From assembly GCA_964609025.1 (NCBI GenBank), contig CAZSQM010000022.1, positions 1 to 55,781 of the forward strand: DNA of 55,781 nt. The letters are read 5' to 3'. The notes beneath the pieces were generated by a model. It searched no databases. It was given only the letters and a program-made list of their open reading frames with translations, and had not been told where the DNA came from. A program made the position numbers and the translations under genes. Source of the stretch: SIG307 sp964609025 (GTDB lineage Bacteria; Bacillota; Clostridia; Lachnospirales; Lachnospiraceae). This document shows positions 41,266 to 48,420 of this stretch, one piece after another (within the stretch, counting starts at the first letter, position 1; every line of letters begins with the position of its first letter).

Positions 41266-41617
41266 TGTCGTACCTGGGAAATCGCTTACAAAGTTCCGGT
41301 GAGGGCAAAACGGCTTCCGATTACGGAATGTTGCGCCGGAGAAAGAGTCCCTTCTCTGGTTTCGGATATAAGTCTTTCTAATTGTTCCGTGAAAATTATT
41401 CAATAATAACGCAACCGACCTCTACGCGCCCTCCTTGCCGCGTGTCGGTCTTGCCCGGACCTCCTGTCCGGGCATTGCTGGCACCATGCGGAGCAATAAG
41501 AAAGTCTAATATCCTGCACAACGTTCAGGGACTCTTTCTCCGGTGCAACATTCCTTTGGTATCAGAACATATTTTGCCCCCACCGGAACTTTGTAAGCGA
41601 TTGCCCTATGTCGTACC
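41266..41617. mobile_element. MITE B: 334-bp palindromic element with 9-bp target duplication
   Basis: The element runs about 41275-41608, flanked by TGTCGTACC (41266-41274 and 41609-41617; the identity extends to TGTCGTACCTG). Its arms are about 120-bp imperfect inverted repeats sharing AATCGCTTACAAAGTTCCGG, GGAATGTTGC(G/A)CCGGAGAA and AGAGTCCC. The right end reads AAGCGATTGCCCTA, identical to the end of the element at 15263-15430. The centre (about 41400-41500) holds GCCCGGACctcctGTCCGGGC. No protein is encoded. It lies just upstream of the AP2-domain gene. Confidence 0.85.
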
Positions 41618-41626
41618 TGTTTTTAC

Positions 41627-41655
41627 TTGCTGTCCGGGCAAAAAAGCGGTATACT
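41627..41655 (+). promoter_or_regulatory. Promoter of the AP2/HNH-like gene
   Basis: TTGCTG (41627-41632) and TATACT (41650-41655) are 17 bp apart, 10 bp beyond the right target duplication of the MITE. A leader of about 40 nt leads to the ATG at 41701 behind GAGGAGG. Confidence 0.7.
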
Positions 41656-41700
41656 GATAGGTGTAGAATAGATTAAAATGCACAAATGAGGAGGGTTTTT

Positions 41701-42516
41701 ATGACCGCAGGCGTATATGAAACGACAAAAAAAGACGGAACGCTCTCGTTCCGTGCTTCGTTTACTTATCAGGGAAAGCATATCAGCCTCGGCAGTTTTC
41801 CCACCAGCGAGGGCGCCCATCGCGCCTACTTAACCGCCGAGCTTCTGCTTCGTTCGCCGGAAGGGCGCGTTCTTACCGTCGGGGATTATGCCGCCGCCGG
41901 AAAGCCGCTTTCTTATGAAAAATGGGTGATTTTGCTGAATCTGCGCGATAACGGCATTTATTTCAAAACGCCGATTTACCTTTACCGCCGCTATTTTGTC
42001 TATCATTATGATGAAGAAACGCATCTGAAATTCGATGCCGACGATTTATTCTACTATTCCAACCACAAGATTATGAAGCGCGGCGGACATCTCTTTGTGG
42101 CAGACTACGGAATGCAGGTCACGCTTGCTTCCCGTTACGGTATCAAAAGTCACGCCGTACAGGGCCGCGACTATCGCTTTGTCAACGGCGATTCCACCGA
42201 TTTCCGCTACGGCAACATCGAGCTGATTAACCGGTACTTCGGCGTAAGCCGCCAGACCAAAAAGGGCAGAACCTGTTACGTTGCCAAAATTCATGTAAAC
42301 GGCGACTATATTATAGGAAGATACGCAACCGAAGCGGAGGCCGCCGCCGCCTATAACCGTGCTGCCGACTTGCTGAACGGGTGGGGCTTTGAGAAAAACT
42401 TTCCGAGAAATTATGTGGAAGGAATCTCAGAAGAAGAATATCAGAAACTGTATGAACACGCAGCGATTTCCCCGAAGCTGCGGGACGCTGTCGCAAAAAA
42501 CATCGTAAAAAACTGA
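41701..42516 (+). CDS. AP2-domain protein with degenerate (probably inactive) HNH core
   Basis: The start MTAGVYETTKKDG at 41701 follows GAGGAGG by 9 nt. The 271-aa protein has an AP2-like three-stranded sheet at residues 1-50 (FRASFTYQGKHISLGSFPTS) and a middle region (about 90-175) laid out like phage HNH homing endonucleases. A canonical AP2 domain follows (about 176-225: YFGVSRQTKKGRTCYVAKIH, YATEAEAAAAYNRAADLL). In the HNH loop, where DHINGNxxDNRxxNL is expected, it reads YRFVNGDSTDFRYGNIEL, so the catalytic His is lost while the scaffold Asn/Asp/Arg remain. It is probably a domesticated DNA-binding protein. Its 3' end converges with rnpB. Confidence 0.8.
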   Translation: MTAGVYETTKKDGTLSFRASFTYQGKHISLGSFPTSEGAHRAYLTAELLLRSPEGRVLTVGDYAAAGKPLSYEKWVILLNLRDNGIYFKTPIYLYRRYFVYHYDEETHLKFDADDLFYYSNHKIMKRGGHLFVADYGMQVTLASRYGIKSHAVQGRDYRFVNGDSTDFRYGNIELINRYFGVSRQTKKGRTCYVAKIHVNGDYIIGRYATEAEAAAAYNRAADLLNGWGFEKNFPRNYVEGISEEEYQKLYEHAAISPKLRDAVAKNIVKN

Positions 42517-42867
42517 GTAGCACTATAAGCCGGGTTCTGTATCGGATGATCATCTATCTTGACTGTACGTTACCGCACAGCTCCTTTGCGCCCTGCGGCG
42601 CAAAACGCGACTTACCCGAAAGCACGACGGGCCGCCGTATCGCTTTCTGTTTAGTCTTGCTCCGAGTGGGGTTTACACAGCCTCTTACGTTACCGCAAGA
42701 GCGGTGGTCTCTTACACCGCCATTCCACCCTTACCGGCAAACACCGGCGGTTTCTTTTCTGTTGCACTGGCCTTCGGGTCGCCCCGACCGGACGTTATCC
42801 GGCACTCTGCCCTGTGGAGCCCGGACTTTCCTCACCCGCAGACGGGCGCGATCATCTGTGCTACTCT
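42515..42867 (-). ncRNA. rnpB: RNase P RNA (class A type)
   Basis: Read on the minus strand, it begins AGAGTAGCACAGATGATCGC and contains GTGAGGAAAGTCCGGGCTCC (the universally conserved P4 5' segment), and near the 3' end ACCCGGCTTATAGTGCTACTC. P1 is formed by GAGTAGCAC and GTGCTACTC. About 353 nt, the expected size. It is the catalytic RNA that matures tRNA 5' ends. The 3' end overlaps the AP2 gene stop codon by two bases, and the T-run that could terminate it (TTTTTT after P1) lies inside the AP2 coding sequence. Confidence 0.98.
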
Positions 42868-42872
42868 GTTTT

Positions 42873-42901
42873 ATCCTAACACAATTTTTTTTATCTGTAA
42901 A
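42873..42901 (-). promoter_or_regulatory. rnpB promoter embedded in the end of the TOPRIM-like gene
   Basis: On the minus strand TTTACA (42901-42896) and TAGGAT (42878-42873) are 17 bp apart, with the start expected near 42866, the RNA 5' end. The -35 box is made by the last sense codons of the upstream gene, and that gene's TAA stop (42893-42891) is in the spacer. Confidence 0.75.
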
Positions 42902-43424
42902 GGGGCTGTTTTCCTGGTATTTTTATCTTTTCTGCATCGTTTCCGAATTTCCTAAATTTATTAGTCGGCACTTTATTCCATAACACAGAGATATCAAATC
43001 CGCACTCCTTTAACCTTTTTCCCAGATTTGAGCAATTGATGATATCTCTCTTATACTCCGTCTTTGTACCACTTTTTGTAAGTTCGCCAACACTTTTAAT
43101 TTTGCAAGCGGCCATTAACTCATCCTCTAAATTTTCCACCTGCGGAATACATAATACACTTTTAATTCCTTTCTGCTGCTTCAAAAAATCAACATTATAT
43201 TGTAAAATGTCAATATTCTTATCAACATCTGTATCGTAGACAAAAACAACTATGCTACCCGTCTTTAAAGGTCTGATTCTTGCAACCGTGAATCTGGTCT
43301 GAATAACATTCACCTTTTCGACTTTTCCACTCTCTATACAACCCAGATCTCTTTTCAACACTTCTAATAAGCTCTTCTCATCTTCCCCTTCTACATAATA
43401 ATGATAAATTGCTTTTTTCCTCAT
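42891..43424 (-). CDS. TOPRIM-like (RloB-like) protein, putative effector of a two-gene defence module
   Basis: The 177-aa protein starts behind AAAGGGG. It shows a TOPRIM-like layout: an N-terminal strand ending in the acidic motif YYVEGEDEKSLLEVL, a central strand with VVFVYDTDVDKN (DxD) and a downstream acidic IPQVENLEDELMAACK, as in RloB/AbiLii and OLD-family metal-dependent nucleases. It is 17 nt after the AAA ATPase gene. ATPase plus TOPRIM pairs (RloA-RloB/AbiL, PARIS, Gabija-like) are anti-phage systems, so an effector nuclease role is inferred. It is clearly more AT-rich than the flanking housekeeping genes. Confidence 0.65.
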   Translation of the reverse strand: MRKKAIYHYYVEGEDEKSLLEVLKRDLGCIESGKVEKVNVIQTRFTVARIRPLKTGSIVVFVYDTDVDKNIDILQYNVDFLKQQKGIKSVLCIPQVENLEDELMAACKIKSVGELTKSGTKTEYKRDIINCSNLGKRLKECGFDISVLWNKVPTNKFRKFGNDAEKIKIPGKQPLYR

Positions 43425-43441
43425 ACGTAATCCCCTTTCTA

Positions 43442-44545
43442 TTATAACTCAGCAATCTCATACAACCTGTGTAATTCGGGCGCAGTGCAAAACAAGTCAT
43501 TCTCCACCGCATGTTTTAACGAATCCGTGTTGCGTTTTAAATATTGTGCTGCATAGATACACTTAATCGGCATATCCGCATCATCCACATCCTTCTTTAG
43601 AAACGAAAAAGAATGCTTCGGCAACTGCATATCTAATATATCCGTGTTATGCGTTGTAAAAAATAGCTGTTTTCTTTCTGTAAGCTTATCAATTATAATA
43701 GACAAACAAGCCTTCTCCACATCACTGTTAATATAAGAGAATAACTCATCACAATAATACAAATCATGCTGATTACATACAAGTGAAGCAATAATATATG
43801 ATATATCCAGTCCTGCTTTTGTTCCGCTCGACAGCACTTCTCCATTTGCCACTACACCATCTTTAATAATTGCAGAACAATTTTCTAAGATAATTGCATA
43901 TGTATTTTCTAACTCTTTTACTTTTATCACTTCCTTTATTGACGGGTCAAGCGTTTTTAAAATCTGCTCTAATATATATAAGTATTCTTTATTACCCTCT
44001 ATTGGAATATATGTCTTGCTTTTCCATGCATCCTGCGGATAAGAGAAGTACCATCCCCTAGTATTTATTTTTTCATATGAAACTTCCGCGCCCTCACATG
44101 CATCCAACCTTTGCGCACATACTTCATAATTTTCTCGTGCTCCAATCGGTGTATAAAAAATATGAATACCTACATCATCCTCCGAATACTCTTCAGCTAA
44201 TTTGGGACCAATCGACATTTCAAAACGATAAAGAATATTGCTATCCGTCACAAAATCTATTTTCAGCATAGCGCTTTTCTCATTGTCGGCTATTATCCTT
44301 GTAAATCTGTCATAACTTCCATCTTTAAAATAATTTGTAAATGTCATAAGCACCTTGCCTAATGATGTTTTTCCGGTTGCATTTCCTCCCATAATAATAT
44401 TTACTTTCTTATAACGAAAATTCGGTCTATCCGTCAGAAACTCTCCCTCTATGGTAGAATCTACGATTCTTTTCGGATATGACATATTCATATGAAAGTT
44501 TTTAAACGCATATAGGTTGTCAATCTTAATATCCATTATTATCAT
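43442..44545 (-). CDS. AAA15/OLD-type ATPase (RloA/AbiLi-like), putative sensor of a defence module
   Basis: The start MIIMDIKIDNLYAFKNF at 44545 is 7 nt after GGAGG; the 37 codons upstream in frame have no site. The 367-aa protein has an SMC/ABC-like ATPase head. It has Walker A IMGGNATGKTSLG (about 50-62), a signature-like LSSGTKAGLDISYIIASL (about 238-255), Walker B DLYYCDELFSYI and a switch-His in LFFTTHNTDILD. There is no long coiled coil. COG1106-type ATPases of this kind pair with nuclease or toxin partners in phage defence. AT-rich. The partner gene follows 17 nt downstream. Confidence 0.8.
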   Translation of the reverse strand: MIIMDIKIDNLYAFKNFHMNMSYPKRIVDSTIEGEFLTDRPNFRYKKVNIIMGGNATGKTSLGKVLMTFTNYFKDGSYDRFTRIIADNEKSAMLKIDFVTDSNILYRFEMSIGPKLAEEYSEDDVGIHIFYTPIGARENYEVCAQRLDACEGAEVSYEKINTRGWYFSYPQDAWKSKTYIPIEGNKEYLYILEQILKTLDPSIKEVIKVKELENTYAIILENCSAIIKDGVVANGEVLSSGTKAGLDISYIIASLVCNQHDLYYCDELFSYINSDVEKACLSIIIDKLTERKQLFFTTHNTDILDMQLPKHSFSFLKKDVDDADMPIKCIYAAQYLKRNTDSLKHAVENDLFCTAPELHRLYEIAEL

Positions 44546-44608
44546 AGCCTGTCCTCCTTTGTTTATGTTTGTTTGTTCGCAAATCACGAAGTAATCTCCT
44601 TCCATACC

Positions 44609-44636
44609 ATTGTAACACATATTTTGAAAAAAACAA
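44609..44636 (-). promoter_or_regulatory. Candidate promoter of the ATPase-TOPRIM operon
   Basis: On the minus strand TTGTTT (44636-44631) and TACAAT (44614-44609) are 16 bp apart, about 60 nt upstream of the start codon. Confidence 0.5.
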
Positions 44637-44686
44637 GCTATTTTATGTATATTCATATGAAATCACGGTTAGAACAAACCCTAAAT

Positions 44687-44728
44687 AAAAAAAGACTTTT
44701 CTCCGTTTCCGGATATAAGTCTTTTTTT
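44687..44728. terminator. Bidirectional terminator, related to the MITE left arm
   Basis: AAAAAAAGACTT (44687-44698) pairs with AAGTCTTTTTTT (44717-44728), giving U-tracts on both strands. The segment ACTTTTCTCCGTTTCCGGAT plus ATAAGTCTTT resembles the left arm of the element at 41266-41617 (GTCCCTTCTCTGGTTTCGGAT plus ATAAGTCTTT), so it may be a fragment of the same repeat family. It terminates the nucleoside kinase gene at 44792. Confidence 0.8.
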
Positions 44729-44791
44729 GTTCTACGGTTTTCTTGTTCCAAAGTTCCTAAGGAATGAAAAGAACCGATAAAATCAGTGGTA

Positions 44792-46456
44792 TCACACCTT
44801 AAAACAGCTCCCGCCTACAAACTCTCTCAAAATCGAGTTGTGCGGAATATCGTCGCTGCCCGCCCCAAGGAAATAGTCCAAAAACTTCAAAAGGCGCTTT
44901 GCCTCGGTATAGGCCGGAGAAGTCTTAGGCACGCTGAACAAAAGCGGCTCCGCATACTGTTTTAACACCGCCAGTTCATACAGCAGCGCGGAGTTAAACA
45001 TCACATCGCACTCCTCCTGATACGGGAAAATATTGTCCTGCTCTCCGCGACGCACGGACGGCCACATCATAATCGTACGTTCCGCCGACGAGCCGCGGGT
45101 TCTTGCGTCCCGCACAATGCGGCGGAGCAATCTGCCGTCGGTGGTCGGAATCCGGTTATGCTCATCGATATTTAACTGCGTGAGCGCGCTGATGTAAATC
45201 TTAAACTTGTTCTTCCGCGGCAGAGAATGGGAAAGTAAGTCGTTTAAGCCGTGAATGCCCTCAATTACCAAAATATCATCCGGCCCCAGTCTTTTTTTAT
45301 TTCCCTTATACTCACGCTTTCCGGTCTTAAAATTAAACGTCGGCAGTTCCACTTCATCTCCGCTCAAAAGTGCCGTCATATCCGCATTGAACTGCTCCAC
45401 GTCAATCGCGTCCAGGCTCTCGAAGTTGTAATTGCCGTCCTCATCCCGCGGCGTTTTTTCGCGATCCACAAAATAATCATCCACCGCAATCGGATGTGGG
45501 TGCAGGCCGACCGCACGCAGCTGAATGGACAACCGGTGTGAAAAGGTAGTCTTTCCGGAGGAGGACGGTCCCGCAATCATAACAAACTTCACATTTTCCT
45601 TTCCGGCAATCTCCCCGGCGATTTCCGCAATCTTTTTCTCCTGCAAAGCCTCCTGTATCAATACAATATCGTTAAATTCGCCCTTCGTAATCGCCTCGTT
45701 CAGCGCCCCTACCGTTTCGATTCCCATCCGCTGCCCCCAGAGGTTGGATTCCTGAAGCGTCGCAAACAGCTTCTCTCTCTGTACAAACCCTCCGACGCAG
45801 TTCGGCTGTTTGATATCCGGGAGTTGCAAAATAAAGCCTTCCTTATACGGGAAGAAATCAAAATATTTTAAAACCTCGGTGGTTTCCGGCATATAACCGT
45901 AAAAATAATCTTCAAACCCGCCAAGATTATAAATGTTGGTTTTCGACACACGGCGGAAGCGGAACAGTTTCTCCTTGTCATACATCTTGTGCCTGCGGAA
46001 CATCTCGCCTGCCTCCGCAGTCGTTATCGTACGCTTGTGAAATACAACCTTTTCCGCAACCAGACGCCGCATTTCCTTTTTTATCTCCCGTGCGGTTTCC
46101 ACGGTAATCTCTGCATTTCCTTCGATTTCCCCGTAATAACCGTTGCCGATGGCATGCTCAATCCGCACTTTGCTTACCTTATCCTTGCCGAACACCGTAT
46201 AAATGGCACGAATCAGCATAAAAATCATACCGCGGATATACGTTCTGTTTCCGTCCTTGTCCGCGATTGTCAGAAACTCCACTTCGCAGTCCCGCTCAAT
46301 CGTCTTATGCAGCTCGCACAGATTTCCGTCCCGGACTGCCAGAATAATATCATACGGATAGTTTTTCTCACACTGCTTCGCAAGCTCCGAGAGCTTACTT
46401 CCCTTTACCACGCTATGTACGCCGTCTTTCATTGTTACATTTACCGTATTCTCCAT
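44792..46456 (-). CDS. Uridine kinase-like nucleoside kinase with ThrRS-like N-terminus
   Basis: The 554-aa protein has a TGS domain (about 1-60), a threonyl-tRNA-synthetase-like second additional domain (about 65-200) and a C-terminal P-loop kinase of the phosphoribulokinase/uridine kinase family with AGPSSSGKTTFSHRL (about 297-311), AVDDYFVDREKTPRD and VIEGIHGLND. This architecture is a common clostridial nucleoside kinase. The N-terminal part lacks the synthetase catalytic core, so it probably only binds RNA or nucleotides. It is monocistronic, with the terminator at 44687-44728 downstream. Confidence 0.9.
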   Translation of the reverse strand: MENTVNVTMKDGVHSVVKGSKLSELAKQCEKNYPYDIILAVRDGNLCELHKTIERDCEVEFLTIADKDGNRTYIRGMIFMLIRAIYTVFGKDKVSKVRIEHAIGNGYYGEIEGNAEITVETAREIKKEMRRLVAEKVVFHKRTITTAEAGEMFRRHKMYDKEKLFRFRRVSKTNIYNLGGFEDYFYGYMPETTEVLKYFDFFPYKEGFILQLPDIKQPNCVGGFVQREKLFATLQESNLWGQRMGIETVGALNEAITKGEFNDIVLIQEALQEKKIAEIAGEIAGKENVKFVMIAGPSSSGKTTFSHRLSIQLRAVGLHPHPIAVDDYFVDREKTPRDEDGNYNFESLDAIDVEQFNADMTALLSGDEVELPTFNFKTGKREYKGNKKRLGPDDILVIEGIHGLNDLLSHSLPRKNKFKIYISALTQLNIDEHNRIPTTDGRLLRRIVRDARTRGSSAERTIMMWPSVRRGEQDNIFPYQEECDVMFNSALLYELAVLKQYAEPLLFSVPKTSPAYTEAKRLLKFLDYFLGAGSDDIPHNSILREFVGGSCFKV

Positions 46457-46504
46457 CCGTAACCGCCTTTCTCCGTTTCCTGTTCACCGCAGGGAAACAT
46501 TCTT

Positions 46505-47230
46505 TTATAATCGTTGTGCCGCGCACAAATTCTGTTTCAGACGCCAAAGAAGTTCTTCTCTGCGTTTCCTTGCTTTCTCCGTTCCGGCAGCCGTAAGCTC
46601 CTGCAAAAGCTCCTCCGTCTTACACCGTTCCTCTTCCAAAAACCTCTTCAGTACCGGCGTACCGTTTTCCAGTAAAAGCTTCCCGTAGAGATATTCTTCT
46701 TCCGTCCAGGCACACTCCGCACCGTGTTCCGCCCGGAACATCACATAATATTTCCCATCCTCCGACAGCATATCCTCCGCCGTAATCCGAAAACCGGCAC
46801 GATGCAGGAAACGACGTACCTCCGCAATCTCCGACTGCGGCTGTAACACCAGCTCCTTTACCGACGCAAGCGTTTCGGGAAACGCAGTGAGAATCTGCTC
46901 CATGAGCGGTCCGCCCATTCCCGCAATTAACAGCGTATCCGCTTCCGACGGCGCAAGCGCCGCAAGCCCGTCGGACTGCCGCAGCTCAATCTGCTCCTCC
47001 ATACCGAATTTTACCACATTTTCCTTTGCTCTGGCAAGCGGTCCCGCGTTGATATCCATCGCCACCACATGAGGCGAGATTCCCTGCTGTATAAGATATA
47101 TCGAAGTATACGCATGATCGCACCCCACATCCGCCGTGCGGTTTCCGCGGGTAACCAGTGCCGCCGTCCTAAGCATACGCTCCGACAGCAATCCCTTTAC
47201 GCTGCCGTATCGCCCCGCTCTTTTTTCCAT
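46505..47230 (-). CDS. trmK: tRNA (adenine-22-N1)-methyltransferase, TrmK family
   Basis: The start MEKRAGRYGSVKGLLSERM at 47230 is 6 nt after AAGGAG; the 27 upstream codons of the longer frame overlap rpoD. The 241-aa protein has the class I SAM motif TADVGCDHAYTSIYLIQ (about 31-47), MDINAGPLARAKENV, and the family motif LLIAGMGGPLMEQIL, then a C-terminal helical hairpin. TrmK methylates N1 of A22 in tRNAs. Its location 10 nt after rpoD is the usual Firmicutes arrangement dnaG-rpoD-trmK. Confidence 0.93.
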   Translation of the reverse strand: MEKRAGRYGSVKGLLSERMLRTAALVTRGNRTADVGCDHAYTSIYLIQQGISPHVVAMDINAGPLARAKENVVKFGMEEQIELRQSDGLAALAPSEADTLLIAGMGGPLMEQILTAFPETLASVKELVLQPQSEIAEVRRFLHRAGFRITAEDMLSEDGKYYVMFRAEHGAECAWTEEEYLYGKLLLENGTPVLKRFLEEERCKTEELLQELTAAGTEKARKRREELLWRLKQNLCAAQRL

Positions 47231-47240
47231 TGCGCTCTCC

Positions 47241-48365
47241 TTATTCCAGATAATCACGTAATTTCTTGGAACGGCTCGGGTGGCGGAGCTTACGGAGCGC
47301 CTTCGCCTCAATCTGGCGGATGCGTTCCCTCGTCACATTAAACTCCTTCCCTACCTCCTCTAATGTCCGGCCCCTGCCGTCATCCAGACCGAACCGGAGC
47401 CTTAGCACATTGCGCTCCCGTTCCGTCAGCGTATCTAACACCTCGTTAATCTGCTCTCTCAGCAGGGTATAGGTCGCCTGCTCTGCCGGAACCGGAATGT
47501 GATCGTCCTGAATAAAGTCCCCGAGATGACTGTCTTCCTCCTCGCCAATCGGCGTTTCCAGCGAAACCGGCTCCTGCGCGATTTTCTGGATTTCACGCAC
47601 CCGGTCCAACGACATATGCATTTCCTTCGCAACTTCCTCTAAAAGCGGCTCCCTGCCGTACTCCTGCAAAAGCTGCCGCTGAACACGAATCAGCTTATTA
47701 ATTGTTTCCACCATATGCACCGGAATCCGGATGGTCCTGGCCTGATCCGCAATCGCTCTGGTAATTGCCTGACGAATCCACCAGGTCGCATAGGTAGAAA
47801 ACTTATAGCCTTTCCGGTAATCGAACTTTTCCACCGCCTTAATCAGTCCGAGATTTCCCTCCTGAATCAAATCAAGGAACTGCATCCCTCTGCCGACATA
47901 ACGCTTTGCAATGCTGACAACCAGACGAAGATTCGCTTCCGAAAGGCGCTTCTTTGCCGCCTCGTCGCCCTCCTCCATTCTCACCGCCAAATCCATCTCT
48001 TCCTCCGCGGTAAGTAACGGCACTTTCCCGATTTCCTTTAAATACATGCGTACCGGGTCTTCTAAGCTCACGCCCTCCGGCACGGTTAAATCCAGCGTAT
48101 CCAGTTCCTCGCCGTCCTCCTCGCTCTCTAAGAGAAGCATGTCGTCCGGTTCTTCGCTGCTGTCAAGATTAATATCGCCGGCGCGCAGCACATCCACATT
48201 ATTCGCTTCCAGAAACTCGTAAATGCGTTCCGTTGCCGCCTCATCCAGCTCCAATTCCGCCATAAAATCCGCAATTTCCTGATAGTCCAGTACATTCTTC
48301 TTCCTTGCCGCATACGCAAGCAATTCTTTCATCTTTGCGTGAAACCGCTCCTTGTTTTCTTCCAT
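47241..48365 (-). CDS. rpoD: Primary RNA polymerase sigma factor RpoD (SigA)
   Basis: The 374-aa protein has region 1.2 (DPVRMYLKEIGKVPLL), the core region 2 (FLDLIQEGNLGLIKAV, YKFSTYATWWIRQAI with the -10 recognition helix), region 3 and region 4.2 (EEVGKEFNVTRERIRQIEAK, the -35 recognition helix). A shortened acidic region 1.1 precedes it. It is the housekeeping sigma factor. The TTGACA-17-TATAAT promoters found elsewhere in the window fit its specificity. It lies 55 nt after dnaG. Confidence 0.98.
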   Translation of the reverse strand: MEENKERFHAKMKELLAYAARKKNVLDYQEIADFMAELELDEAATERIYEFLEANNVDVLRAGDINLDSSEEPDDMLLLESEEDGEELDTLDLTVPEGVSLEDPVRMYLKEIGKVPLLTAEEEMDLAVRMEEGDEAAKKRLSEANLRLVVSIAKRYVGRGMQFLDLIQEGNLGLIKAVEKFDYRKGYKFSTYATWWIRQAITRAIADQARTIRIPVHMVETINKLIRVQRQLLQEYGREPLLEEVAKEMHMSLDRVREIQKIAQEPVSLETPIGEEEDSHLGDFIQDDHIPVPAEQATYTLLREQINEVLDTLTERERNVLRLRFGLDDGRGRTLEEVGKEFNVTRERIRQIEAKALRKLRHPSRSKKLRDYLE

Positions 48366-48420
48366 ATGCTTCCTCCATATTGCACATTCTTTCCGACATT
48401 ATCGGAAAATATACCACTGA

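Noticed and set aside
44546..44656. Longer N-terminus of the AAA ATPase starting at 44656
   Set aside because: The promoter at 44609-44636 lies inside this extension and a proper ribosome binding site precedes 44545.
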